A stretch of DNA of 64,000 nt from positions 5,036-69,035 of the forward strand of contig FWWN02000627.1 of assembly GCA_900175165.2 (NCBI GenBank). The letters run 5' to 3'. The notes beneath the pieces are model-generated. The model made no database searches, had not been told where the DNA came from, and worked only from the letters and a program-made list of their open reading frames with translations. The position numbers and the translations under genes were made by a program. This DNA is from Rhizomucor pusillus. Its lineage: Eukaryota > Mucoromycota > Mucoromycetes > Mucorales > Lichtheimiaceae. Below, piece after piece: positions 34,501 to 46,032 of this stretch (the first letter of the stretch is position 1; every line of letters starts with the position of its first letter).

Positions 34501-36013
34501 GGTGCAGATCCACAATCAATATCGTTCGCAATGGAAGACAGTCGATGCCTGCGACCTGTACGAAGGTCTGTCAATTGTTCTCGAACGGAGCCAAGGCAAA
34601 ACATTTAGCGTGCATGAAATCGCTGGTATAATCAGAGAGCATTTTGTGCCACTAGGTCTAAACATTGCCATGCGTCCATTTGACCTCGATCAGCAGCTTG
34701 GTCGAGAAAAGCACGACAAGTTTTGCAATGCTCTTGTGCGTCTCATTGTAGCTATCTTGGAGAATTCTACGCAAGATGTTTTGCAAGATATTGAAAACCA
34801 AGCTCCCTCTATACCGTTGTTCGTCAAAATCATCATACCCATCTGTCTCCAGTACGATCTGCGCTGGGACTATAGCTCGATATCACTCATGCGCAAATAT
34901 CGGCCAGAGCCAACAGCGAACTGGATGCGTCTCACGGCTTATATATCAAAGTCGTGCAGCCCAGCTGGCTTGTTTTACAGATCAAAGTCAAACGGGTTCT
35001 CTCTTTCGGCGCTGGCATCCAACATGACACCTAACGAAGGCAGCAATGCAGGCGCAGGAGCAGCAACCAGCAGCGCCGTCGCCGGAGTCACAGCATCAGA
35101 CGTGGAAGCAGTGCCGGAAAATACAAGGGATCGTAAAAATTCACATTCACCGGCTAGCATTGCACAGTTATTTGCACTTGGTATGGTATCCATGAAGATA
35201 ATCTTGATACGTGGATCCAAATCGTTTGATAAAGTCAAGGGTGCATGGGTGCAAATTGCGTACTTTCTCAAAGGCGCACTTATCTTTGGACAGTCGCTCA
35301 AAACGCTCAAGAATCCTTCATCTTCTGGACGATCAACACCCTACATGCCCGCATCCCCTAGTCTTGCACCTCCCACTGGCTGGCCAGGCACACCCGTAAC
35401 TCCAGAGTCAGGACACCAATATTTCCAACCATCACCCTCATCGTCGTCTAACTCCATCCACACGCTCTATGACTATGCGACGTGGAGTTTCTTAGAATTC
35501 ATTGTTTGCTACAAGACTCCTATTTTACTATTTCTTCGAGATTTTATCTACGACAGATTGCGTGAAACGGGTATTCACGATCGTCGTTCACTGCGATATC
35601 CTGGCGGCTGGAAAAGCTGGGGCTCTGGTGGAGATACGCTTAAAGATCATCTTCAACAACCGCAGCGTTCCCCCACATGCGGCCTCGGTTTCAACCTTTC
35701 AACGCGTCCTCCACCACCTCCATCACCATCCATATCTATCAATGCGCCGTCCGACTGGTCTGCTTCCGAGGGAGTCTTGAGCCCAAAGCCCACAGATACA
35801 CTGCAGCAACAGCAACAGCAGCAATCACGCCCTGCATCCCAGGTTTCCTCAGATTTATATGCAGAGTCTCTGAAATCGATCCAAAACGTGCAAGCGTTGT
35901 TTGGACAGTCTGGCTGGAACCCTGACCAACAACTACGATGGACATTCAGAGAAGCTGTCAAACGTGTATCAAATGAATGGCGTACGCTGTCCCGTTTACA
36001 CTTAGACTCTTAA
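28550..36013 (+). CDS. UNC80-family giant protein (~2,400 aa)
   Basis: In animals UNC80 is the scaffold of the NALCN sodium-leak channel, bridging UNC79 and the pore; fungi have the NALCN-related channel Cch1. Exons are 28550-29207 (or to 29161), 29242-29405 (or from 29253), 29471-29893, 29951-30023 and 30087-36013. The two alternatives for the first intron are both in frame (2,414 or 2,395 residues). The assignment rests on UNC80 landmarks: HKLPPAFAYILFNYLAGMLK near 32,655; HVRSAIVFAWCRFYAVHEES near 33,530; and a C-terminal LYDYATWSFLEFIVCYKTPI near 35,465 followed by LRDFIYDRL. The last part is low-complexity with a polyglutamine run and ends in a conserved-looking helix. It was first mistaken for a Furry/Mor2 protein; the landmarks fit UNC80 better. 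Confidence 0.78.
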
Positions 36014-36170
36014 CTTTAGTTGACATACACTTTTCCCCTGTAAATACAAAATTCGTTTTTTTGACATTGAAAGCAGACTGCTCATGGTGGTCGGAGTTAC
36101 GTGGTACGATTTGGATTCGTCTTTGCGAGTTCTGCCCCCGCTACCTTTCTTTCCCTCCCTTTGAACGGCC

Positions 36171-38831
36171 ATGAACAATCTACAGGAGGCAAAGATTGAT
36201 TTTCAATACTATGAACAGCCCAGCACTATATCATACTTTGAGGCGATAACGGACAGTCTACGATCAGAGCTGCAGGCTGAAGGCGCCGACTCGAGTTTTA
36301 CGGCGCCAGAGTTAGCTCACTTTACGGCCAGGATCCAGCAGTTCCAGCAAGACGCGTTAAGCCGCTCAGCAGTGGAAAGTGCACGGCAATCAGGTCCTGT
36401 ACGTCTTCCTGTGCGTATTCCGGCTTCGTTTTTCAATGTAGAGAACTTGAGCAAAGATTCGCCTCTGTACACGATCCTCAAAGCAGCGTACCTCTTCCAA
36501 TCCGACAATGGCATGAGTGATTGGCAGTTTGATGCGCCCGAAGAAAAGGATCTTTATCTCGATCTTATACGCAGTATCACCAACAAACTCGCAGAAGCTG
36601 GTGTGCGACGAATTCCGATTATCGCGTTCGATCACGAAGTGGGCCCTGGAAAACGACAAGAGCTCATTTCCATGATACAGTTGATGGGTGGTAGGTTGCG
36701 AAAGCGTTTTGGGATAATGAAACATGATTCTTCTAACGCGCGAGTCTTAGCAAATCACACAACTGATATTCCGCAGGCAACGCACATTGTGCACAATGCA
36801 GACGAATCTGAAAACAAAGGAGCCGATGGCCGGTTCCGCGTCGTAGGCAGGAAAGACAATAAGATCAAGGTGCACTATTTGCAGCTCCCAGAATCTTTTG
36901 ATGCCTGGATTGACGCTGCGAACGAAAATACGCAATTGAATGTGACAAAGGAAGGTGAATCTACGATGCAGCAGCAACCGCCTTTCCATGTAACTACCAA
37001 CTGGATACGAGACAGCTTTGCGTACAACGAATGGATGGATCCGGCCGATTACGAAAAGCCGAGAACGAACCTGAAGCGCCCTATAGACGAAACAGCTGAT
37101 GGAAGCCCGTTAAAGAAGACAAAAACACCGGAGGATGCTGCTGCCAGCTCTGAACTGAACGGCAAGCAGAGCGAAGAAGCAAAGAAATACATTTCAGTAC
37201 AACAGCACGAAATTATCATTCCATCTTACGCTGCGTGGTTCGACTTGGCCGAGATTCACGAAATAGAACGACGATCATTACCAGAATTTTTCAACAATCG
37301 CAACAGATCAAAGACTCCTTCTGTTTACAAGGAATACCGTGATTTCATGGTCAATACGTATCGACTCAATCCCCGCGAATACCTCACAGTGACTGCCTGT
37401 AGACGTAACATGACGGGCGATGTATGCGCAATTATCCGTGTGCACGCCTTTTTGGAACAATGGGGACTCATCAACTATCAGGTATGCACTTTGGCTGTTT
37501 CTCTCGAAAATTTGTATGTGCTTAACAATGCTTTGATGTAGGTGGATCCTGACTCGAAACCTTCCAACATTGGTCCTCCTTTCTCTGCGCAGATCAAAGT
37601 CATTGTCGATATGCCAAAGAGCTTCAGTGCACGTCCGGTCGGCGCAATTGAAGGAAAAGACACAGCTGTAGAAGTGGCATCAAAGACTAGCGAACCCAAC
37701 GCAGCCGGTGTTGTACCAGAGATAGAAAGCGATGTTCCCGAAGCTAAAGTCAAGTTGGATGCCAACATGGAATTGCGTCAGAATATTTTTGACAAGACAG
37801 AGGAGAAGCCCAAAAGATGCGCCCAGTGCAGCAAAGAGTGTAAAGATGAATGTTATCGAAGCAAAAAGCCATCAGATACTACAGTGCTATGCGCCAATTG
37901 TGTCAAGGAAGGAAAGTATCCAGCCAATACAACGAGCGAAGACTTTATCAAAGACGAGACGACGGTGAAGGAGGAACCATGGACAGAGCAGGAAGATGTT
38001 TTACTGCTGGAAGGTCTCGATATGTACCCAGACGACTGGAATGCAGTTGCCGACCATGTCGGTACTCGCACCAGGGATGAGTGCATCCTCCACTATCTGA
38101 AACTACCTATTCAGGATCCGAAAGTGGATGCTGAAATATCCGAACTTGGCCTGCTCCAGTTTAGCAAGGATCAACGAGTCGAGAACCCTATCATGTCCGT
38201 CGTGGCATTCTTGGCATCGATTGTCAAGCCGGAAGTAGCAGCTGTAGCAGCCGGTCAGGAACCATCTGTTGAAGGAAAAAAGCAGCAGCAGCAAGAAGAA
38301 GAAAGCAAGAAACAAGATCAAGAAGCTGAAGAGACCCGCAGATTATACCATGAACTGATACGTAAAAAACTGCAACGGTTCGAAGCCAAAATGGCGCAGT
38401 ACCAAAAACTAGAAGCGGCTGTAGATCAGGAGCGACGTCAACTTGAGAAAGAGCGCTACCAATTGAGTCAGGAACGGTTAGCACTAAAGGATAAGGTCTT
38501 ACAAGTGCAGAAAGAAATCGCGAAACGGAACACTGTAAGCACACCTGCGACTAATAGTCTAACACCAGCACAAATACAGCAGCAACTGGCTGCACAGGCT
38601 AGCGGCGGTGCCATGCCTGGCGGCGCTGCTACTGCTGGTGGAGTACTACCTCAAATGTACATGATGGGCCCAGGTCAACATCCTCAAGCTATCCCACAAC
38701 ATCAAATGCAAATGCAGCATCAGTATCAGTTACAGTTCCAGCGGCAACTTCAAGCACAGCAGCAAGGCCATCAATTCCCTCAACAAGCAGCCGCGGCGGG
38801 ACCTAATCACAACTTCAGATTCTCTGGATAA
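36171..38831 (+). CDS. RSC8: SWI/SNF-RSC complex subunit, SWI3/RSC8/SMARCC type
   Basis: This is a core scaffold of ATP-dependent chromatin remodellers. Exons 36171-37481 and 37542-38831 (60-nt intron) give 866 residues. The order is an N-terminal BRCT/MarR-like module typical of SMARCC (~140-290), a nuclear-type basic segment (KKTKTP near 320), SWIRM (~342-440: [17 protein letters not shown]...[20 protein letters not shown]), a ZZ-like zinc module (CAQCSKEC...LCANC, ~529-565), SANT (~581-627: [20 protein letters not shown]), a long charged coiled coil (~690-770) and a Gln/Met-rich tail. The presence of the N-terminal module matches animal SMARCC more than yeast Swi3. Its 3' end lies 61 bp from the TRM7 stop codon on the other strand. 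Confidence 0.92.
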
Positions 38832-38892
38832 ATGCACAAAAAAAGTTCATTTGTTATATTCTCTATTTTACATAAACCAGCTTATGCCATTT

Positions 38893-40324
38893 CTATTTAG
38901 CGACGTTGTTGTAAAAGTTATTTCTCTTGAGTCCCATTGCAGTCTTGTAAGGTGCAGTGATGGGTGGTTGCAACGGATCTAGAGAAGTATATGATGCCTA
39001 AAGAGACAGCAGTTATTTAATTTCTTGCTCATTTGCTTGCATCACGTTACAATTTACACTTTACCTCCAGAGGATATGTGCGATCGGCGTCGTATCCGCT
39101 GCGAGTAATTCATTCAGTGAATATATCTTTCTTGCTAGAATGCATGCCACTTACTTCAAATCACCGCAGGCAATGAAGGGCACAATTTCACGGTTAGATC
39201 CCACCAGATCATTCATTTCATCTACAAGAAACAATCGTCAATATGCGGTGAATTGTACAAAAACGGATAAGAATTTTTTTTTACCATATTGCATGTCTAG
39301 AAGCGGGTTCGCCATGGTAGGTTTGTAGCCTTCCGGCGGTTTGTATCCTTGGCAGACAATGAAGGCCTCTGTAGTATCCTTTAGAATAAAAGCTCCAATT
39401 TGCATAAAGCTATCAGCAGCTTCTCACCTATACTAGAGTTTCGAGAACTTCTGGGTTTGCTGCAGGCAACGGTAGGGAAAAATATTTTGAGCTGCGAGTA
39501 CAGTAAGGTAATATCCTTTCCTCTAAAAATCTTGGCTACAAATGTGCCGCCGGGTCTCAAGACGTGCGTGGTGATATTTAGGGCCTATGAACCGCGTTAA
39601 GGACACACATATGCTACATGCATGTCTCTGTATGTCACTTACTGCAAGCAGCAGTTGCGCTTGTATGTATTCGTCCATGTCGTGGAGACCAGTTACTGCG
39701 ATATCTCCCGTTAATACAAATCCTCTTTTTTGTACTGTTTTTCTCCTATTACCATCTGGTGCACCGTCACATACTACGATATCTGCAAGCTCGCCCTCAA
39801 AGTAAGATATGATTTGCTCGGCTGTTGATTTTTTGGTGATATCGCCCTGCAACTGCACTACACCCTCCAATGGCGCCATGGCTTGTAGATCAACAGCGAC
39901 TATCTTTGGCTCTTGTTCTTGAGGATTTTTTGCATGATTCTCGCTATTGAAATATATTTTCTTTAATGTTCCATTATTCCTCCTCTTCTAGCAGTAGTTT
40001 CTGTTACCCGAGCTTTTTGGTAAGCACTTGAGACCAACTGCCAGGTGCAGCGCACAAGTCTACTGCTCTGTGGACACCTTCCATGGAATAAAAACAAGGC
40101 GTTACTACGTTGTCGCGACCGATCGTCCATTCCATCGCTGCTAACCTCGAAATAGATCAAACTCTTCGTCCAGCTGTAAAAGTTTGAACGCACTGCGTGC
40201 ACGCCAGCCTTGTTCTTTTGCTAATCGGTAATACTATTCTCGGTTCGGATCAACAACGTTGCTAAAGACGAGTTTTGAAACATGTACGTACGACGTCGCG
40301 CTTGTCTTTTGACGATTTGCCCAT
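38893..40324 (-). CDS. TRM7: tRNA 2'-O-ribose methyltransferase TRM7 (FtsJ family)
   Basis: This enzyme methylates ribose at positions 32 and 34 of the tRNA anticodon loop with WDR6- or THADA-type partners. The ten minus-strand exons are 40292-40324, 40146-40233, 40008-40077, 39753-39943, 39643-39695, 39428-39584, 39285-39368, 39155-39221, 39065-39098 and 38893-38997; they give 293 residues. The start [11 protein letters not shown] is the family signature, followed by [17 protein letters not shown]. The AdoMet site is [33 protein letters not shown] holds the second catalytic Asp, and [13 protein letters not shown] the lysine. [19 protein letters not shown] near the end is TRM7-specific. The catalytic K-D-K-E set appears complete. 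The gene is head to head with DOT1, 113 bp between start codons. Confidence 0.95.
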
Positions 40325-40437
40325 GCTAAGCGGATCGTTGACGTCGGGTAAAAAGGGGATTGGGCAGAAAATTCAAGCGCACACTCGCACTTTAATCTTT
40401 CTCCTCCCCACACTTTTTGGTCCGAGTGCCCTGGATT
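40325..40437. promoter_or_regulatory. Compact bidirectional promoter, TRM7 / DOT1
   Basis: Only 113 bp separate the start codons of two conserved genes on opposite strands, so both promoters and leaders must fit here or overlap the other gene. The stretch is pyrimidine-rich on its DOT1 side (CTTTCTCCTCCCC near 40,398-40,410). No TATA box is evident. Confidence 0.55.
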
Positions 40438-42039
40438 ATGAATACAGCAACCATGACCAACAACCTTGCAAATAACAATGACACCAGCAATACAGCAACA
40501 GCAGAGATCGTGCCTGCAAAGCGACGATTGTCGAATTCAACCGAAAAGGACAAAGACAAGAAACGACCTACGATGTCCAACAGCAGCAGCAGCAGCAGCA
40601 GCAAGCCAACACTCATTGATTCTGAGAAGATGGTCCATTCGTGCCTGTCAAAATATCGACCTTGTAAGTTTGCAGAGCTGCATTCCGAGAACTTGTGATC
40701 GTACTCATGACCGGGACCAGATTTCATAGTCGACGACTATAGTGAGGAAACGGCTGATTCTCGGCGATCAACACCGAACGCTGCAGATCTTAAAGTGACG
40801 TTGGAGTACCCAGGAGCTCGGGAAGAGTATGTGGAAAGGAGGAAAAGAACCTAAATTTCAAGTATAAAGTTAATTAATATATTTCATGTTAGATTTCTGT
40901 TGTTGAGGCCAGTGCTGAAAACTGGCAAGACAGCTGAGGATATGGATGTGGAGGATAAGGATGAATACAACCCGATCTACGATCTTATGAAAAGCATCAG
41001 ATATATATACGAGTATTACCTTACACCGGAGCAGCGGGAACGGCTCGGCGATGACTCGCAGGGTATCATGCGCAACCTGACAAAGTATCGAAATCGACGG
41101 AACGGGAACGGTTTTGTCAAAGCAGTAGAGGATTTTAACCGAGTGATACGGGAGTTGAAGGATAATGGAGAAATAAGCAGGAATGCAAAGGCGATGCGGC
41201 ATCCTAGCTACGAGCTTGCAGTCCATATCATGTATCAGGTGTATAGTCGAACCGTCGCACGGCAAGCTGATGCGCTGAATAACTATCAAGGTAAACAGGA
41301 AATGCACTGCTTGTGATATGCTAGTGATACTTAGAAATATCTATTCTTAATAGCATTTTCAAATAATGTGTATGGTGAAATTAACCCTACACTGATCAAG
41401 GAATTTATTCAAAAGACACGAATGAATTCTCGGAGCGTGTTCATGGATATGGGATGCGGGATTGGCAATGTAGTGTTACAGGTGGCAGCTCAAACTGGCT
41501 GCGAAGCATATGGTATTGAGATTATGGAGGTGCCATGTAAATATTCTAAACGGCAGTTACGAGAGTACGCGGCGAGAATGAAGTAAGTGTAAAGGCAAGG
41601 CTCAGACGAGACACCTTGTTATTTACTTTTTCACTGTAGGGCGTGGAAAATGCCTTTGGGCAAGGTACATTTTCGACAGGGAGATTTTTTGGATCTGGCG
41701 GCGAGTGGGTTGCATGAAACGTTAAGGCGGGCGGATGTCGTACTTGTGAACAACTATGCATTTGATTGGCAAACCAATCACGGGCTCGCACAGCTGTTCC
41801 TCGATCTGAAGGAAGGAGCCAAGGTTATTTCGCTCAAATCCTTCGTACCAAAGAGTCACAAAATCAACCAGCGGACGTTCCATATGCCAGAATCAATTTT
41901 ACGTGTAAAAGAATACGAGTATTTCTCGGACGCTGTGAGTTGGACCAGCAATGGAGGTACATATTACATTGCCACTGTAGATAGAAGTCGCCTGAAACCC
42001 TTTTACGAGGGCATGTACAAAGATTCTTCTCAACAATAA
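40438..42039 (+). CDS. DOT1: Histone H3-K79 methyltransferase DOT1
   Basis: This is the only known H3K79 methylase family; it acts on nucleosomes and marks transcribed chromatin. Exons 40438-40663, 40721-40826, 40893-41290, 41354-41582 and 41640-42039 give 452 residues. The N-terminal ~70 residues are low-complexity with a serine run encoded by an AGC repeat. The catalytic DOT1 domain starts near 130. VYGEINPTLIKEFI is motif D1, FMDMGCGIGNVVLQVAAQTG (near 272-291) the AdoMet loop, EAYGIEIMEVP the acidic loop, and VLVNNYAFDWQTNHGLA (near 353) the substrate Asn motif. The final GGTYYIATVDRSRL lies near the C-terminus. An in-frame upstream extension lacks an ATG, so the ATG at 40438 is used. Confidence 0.94.
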
Positions 42040-42840
42040 CACATCCACCATTTTGTAATTTAGTATCTTAGATGTCTACCTCAGCAATTACCCTGAAACG
42101 ACATATCCATGTTTCTACCATTCCTTATCCATCCTCTGGAATATTATCTCGCAGTCCAGTTTCCCTTCCCCAATTTAGAAGAAATGCAGGTCATTTCAAC
42201 AAGCATCATCTTTCTGTTTCTTCCAGTTTACTTTGTTTCTGGTGAAAGAAGAAGAAATTAAAGACAGAAAAGGGAGAAAGTTTGTGGAACAATGCTCGTT
42301 AAGGGTAGACACATATCAAAATGGAAATTCTTATACGTATGATGTCTTTTCTATCCGGGACTGTGTAAAACATGACATGGCATGAGGGGAACCGAGCTAG
42401 GTTGTACGCTGCTGCGTCGTTTCTTTCCGAAATCTAGCTCTTCTCGGTAAAAACGGCTTCTCTGTAACTTTGTTTTCAGTATACTGTACTCTATGATTTG
42501 AATATATACATCTTTGATAATGATGATTGTGATGAATGTCAGTGTAATAAACTGGAAATTAGTACTATATCGGTATCGATGCTATCTGAGAGATCTGCCA
42601 TGAACCGTTGAGAGACAGAGCACGCGCAAAATTTGATCCGTTACTGCGCGCAGATATGGCCGAAGAACAATGTCCGGGCAAGAAGGGCGTGCTCATCCGA
42701 CGAGATGGATAACTGAACTTTACTGGCTGAATGACAAACCCAAAATTCCCCGTAAATGCCCGCGTATATAAATCGGAGGGAAAGGGCATACAAAAATCCG
42801 GCGTGTGTACACTCTTTCTTCTTTCTTCTAGCTCCACATC
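42040..42840. promoter_or_regulatory. Upstream region of the aldo-keto reductase with a TATA box
   Basis: About 800 bp between two plus-strand genes. A TATATAAA string at 42,765-42,772 lies about 70 bp ahead of the AKR start codon, followed by a CT-rich leader (TCTTTCTTCTTTCTTCTAG) that ends next to the ATG. This is the clearest TATA-type core promoter in the window. The rest holds the DOT1 3' end and no supported gene. Confidence 0.55.
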
Positions 42841-44098
42841 ATGGTCTTCAACAAGGTTTACAAGCTGTAAGTCGTGAATTAATGGCTTTATCCACGGTAA
42901 AATGGCTCATCAGACAATCATAGCAACACCGGTGCCGAGATCCCCGCAGTTGGTATGTTTGTTGTTATTCTTTTCTCCCTGCATTATGAATTATTTATGC
43001 AGCCGCATAATTCGACGAGACCCTTGTTGACAAATTCGTTCACATAGGCCTTGGTACCTGGCAATCGCCCGACGAGCAAGTTTACGAGGCCGTCAAGACT
43101 GCTATCGCTTCTGGCTATCGTCATATTGACACAGCATGGGCTGTAAGTATTAACTATCCAGATACCGCGTTTCCAGACTACTGACGGTTCTTAGTATGAC
43201 AACGAAGCCGCTGTCGGTCGCGCTATCCGTGATGCACTCAAGGAAAATGGTTTGGAACGCAAAGATATCTTTGTTACTACCAAGCTATGGAGCACCTTCC
43301 ACCGTCCCGAGAAGGTCGAGGAAGCTATCAACACGTCCTTGTCCAACTTGGGTCTCGACTATCTTGATCTATTCCTTGTCCATTGGCCAGTCGCTCTAGA
43401 TCCCACTCTTGGACAAAAGATCCCAACGCGTCCTGATGGAACCCGTGCTCTCGACCCAGAGGTTACTATCGAACAGACTTGGGCTGCCATGGAGAAGGTG
43501 TACGAGTCTGGCAAGGCCAAGGCTATCGGAGTCTCAAACTGGAGCATCCCCAATCTCGAGCGATTGCTGAAGTCCGCCAAGGTCGTCCCCGCGGTCAACC
43601 AGATTGAAATGCATCGTAAGTATCTCTAGGCACTTGTACATATATACTCGCAAGGTTTTGGCATTAATGAATATCATCTGCGTAAAAAGCTTACTTACCA
43701 CAGCAGAAGTTGTTGGATTTCTGTGCATCCAAGGGAATTCATTGCACAGCCTACTCTCCTCTTGGCTCTACCGACTCGCCGCTCTTGAAAGATGAGACTA
43801 TCGCAAAGATTGCTGAGAAGCGTAACGTATCTCCTGCCCAAGTTGCAATTTCATGGGGCGCTGCTCGCGGTAGCGTTCTGCCAAAGAGCGTCACTCCCTC
43901 TGTAAGTCAACACTTTTGTGATTGCCTCGATAAAAGTGTTAACAATTTTTCCCCAATCTGTAGCGTGTCAAGAGCAACATCGAACTGATCGAGTTATCAC
44001 CTGAGGAAATTGCAGAGATCGATGGCCTGCAAAAGAAACTCACCAAGCGATTCGTCAAGCCAGCATGGGGCGTTCCTGTTTTCGATGAAGATTTTTAA
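42841..44098 (+). CDS. Aldo-keto reductase
   Basis: This is an NADPH-dependent reductase of sugar or carbonyl aldehydes with a TIM-barrel fold. Exons 42841-42866, 42924-42952, 43048-43142, 43195-43615, 43690-43901 and 43964-44098 give 305 residues, the usual family length. The catalytic tetrad is present: Asp and Tyr in HIDTAWAYDNE (near 46 and 51; the intron falls between Ala and Tyr), Lys in FVTTKLWS (near 80), and His in LFLVHWP (near 112). The signature [14 protein letters not shown] and the NADP-binding end with [16 protein letters not shown] are intact. The preferred codons (GTC, AAG, GCC) and a TATA promoter suggest strong expression. Which substrate it reduces cannot be told. The stop is 26 bp from the epsin stop on the other strand. 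Confidence 0.92.
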
Positions 44099-44124
44099 TG
44101 GAATCTAAAATAGATATATGACAA

Positions 44125-46032
44125 CTAATTTAAAGATAAGAGATCATCAAATGGAGAACTCTGCTGTTGTTTTTGTTGTTGGTTGCTTGAAGACGAAACG
44201 GGTGCCGTGGGCTGGATGGGTTGATTGGAAGCTGCCCAGTTGTTCCATCCAGCATTCACGCTGGAATTCTTCATAGCATTCATGGAAGGTCCAACAGCAG
44301 GCTTTGCCGGCGCAGTGGATTTGCCAAGCGAATCGAGTGAGACAAAGGATGAGGCTTGGGACCACAAACCGCTAGGCAAGTCTGAACTGGGCTTTGAAGC
44401 GGTACTTGCTGGCGGTGTGCTTGTGCACGAAGGTGTTGCTGGCGCAACAGGCGTTGTGAAGCTCTGAAGGGAAGGAGGTCTGGTCGTGTTGTTGCTGGGA
44501 GATAGCGACGAGGCACCCAACGGGGAAATGGGTGCAGCGGATACGGGCGGTGTCGTCAAGGCAGCAGTGGCAGTAGAAGCAGGAGGCGATGTGAAAACAT
44601 CATCACCCAAAAGGTCAAACAAGTCATTGGCAGTCTTGACTGCAGGCTTCGATGAAGTATTGGTTGTAGTCGAAGTAGCAGCAGGTTTGTTTGCAGATGA
44701 AGTTGATGTAGCAGCTGGAGGAGCAGACTGGAAATCATCGAAATCGTCTATCATTTCCAAACAAGTCAGAGAATATGTATTCTAAAGAGCAATCTGCACC
44801 GTTTCCATACCAAATGCTGAGGAAGACGGTTGTCCTCCAGAAGCAAAATCGCCCCATTCGTCATTTTCTTCCTGGCGCTTTGACTGGGAAGCCGGGGCAT
44901 CATCATCGAAATCGAACAAGTTAGCTTCTCTCTTTGGCTCTGCAGCTTTGGCTGGCGACGATCGGCTGGAAGATGCAGTGTTGGTTTGCGGCGGCGAGTC
45001 GTCAAAGTCATCGTACTTGCTGCTTTCAAAACGATTCGGTCTCTCATCCTCATCGAAATATCCGCCGCCACCGCCCATACCAAAGCTGCCTCCGCTTGCA
45101 CTGATACTCAGTCCTCCTCCGCTGCCGCTACCAAAACCACCGTAGCGAGAACCCATTCCACCGCTGCTGTAGAGCGATTCTGATCCAACACCTTGGTACT
45201 TGTTGCGGTTCTGTCTAGCCTTCTTGCGCTCTGCACGAATCTTGTCCGTATCGTTCAAAAGTTCTACGAGCTCTTTCGCTCGGTTGCGGACTGGTTTATT
45301 ACAATTAGCAAAACTACTGCTCCTTCTTCGACAACGCATAGTCAAAGCAACTTACTGTTGATACCCTGGTCCTTGCCTTTCTCATCAATGTAATGGAAGT
45401 TTCGCATGATTTTGATCATTGATATGTGAGAGCGAGCATCGTCAATGACACGCTCCGAGCCGTTCTTGACAAGATATTCGAGAAGCACGAGCGCCTGTAT
45501 GGGTAGTTGTCAGTAAAGCGAAGAGATCTACGGTTCATCGCTAATCATTGTATACCTTGTAAATCTGTCGCCACTGTCTAGCTTCTTTCTCGGTAAATCG
45601 CTTGTACAGAGTGGGCATAATTTCGTTAAAATATTGGCTGAATTTTTTCAGTGTTTGCAGGTTAGTGCGACCCATTCACGGCGGCGGGATTATGTCGAAA
45701 TATAGCATACTAGTTGTAAGTGCCTTGCGCAATCTCTTGCATAAGTGTGCTCGAAGCGCCCCAGGGTTCATTGTTAGTTGCCTCGTGCACTTTGGCCTCC
45801 ATCTCTGTGTAATTGAGCACAACATTTTTGCTGGTAGAGAAAACATGAGAATGCGCCCGCTGCGATCCACAGTGAGCCCTTATGCAAGGACAAGAAAACT
45901 CACACTTTGTTGATGACATCCTGCAAGGTTTCAGTGAGACAATTGGACGTTGCCGGTTGTCATTTACAAACTTACCTTAACTTCCCAAAGGTCAGGAAGC
46001 TGCAGATTGGACAGCTGCGAAAACGAGTTCAT
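44125..46032 (-). CDS. ENT3: Epsin-like clathrin adaptor with ENTH domain (Ent3/EpsinR type)
   Basis: This protein binds phosphoinositides and clathrin for vesicle budding at the trans-Golgi/endosome. The seven minus-strand exons are 45976-46032, 45904-45920, 45711-45830, 45556-45637, 45356-45494, 44811-45290 and 44125-44747; they give 505 residues. The ENTH domain runs ~15-150: EVKDVINKVKNVVLNYTEME, ATNNEPWGASSTLMQEIA, FNEIMPTLYKRFTEKEARQW and LVLLEYLVKNGSERVIDDAR. A Gly/Ser-rich region follows, then acidic DDF-type repeats (AFDDFDDFQSAP, DLFDFDDD) for adaptin binding, and a final PFDDLLSLN clathrin-box-like end. The second exon is only 17 nt, yet the protein alignment needs it. The last intron uses ATAG at 44748-44750. 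Confidence 0.9.

Noticed and set aside
28550..36013. Furry/Mor2/PAG1 cell-morphogenesis protein
   Set aside because: Size is similar, but the ILFNYLAG, AIVFAWCRFYAVH and FLEFIVCYKTPILLFLR landmarks match UNC80.
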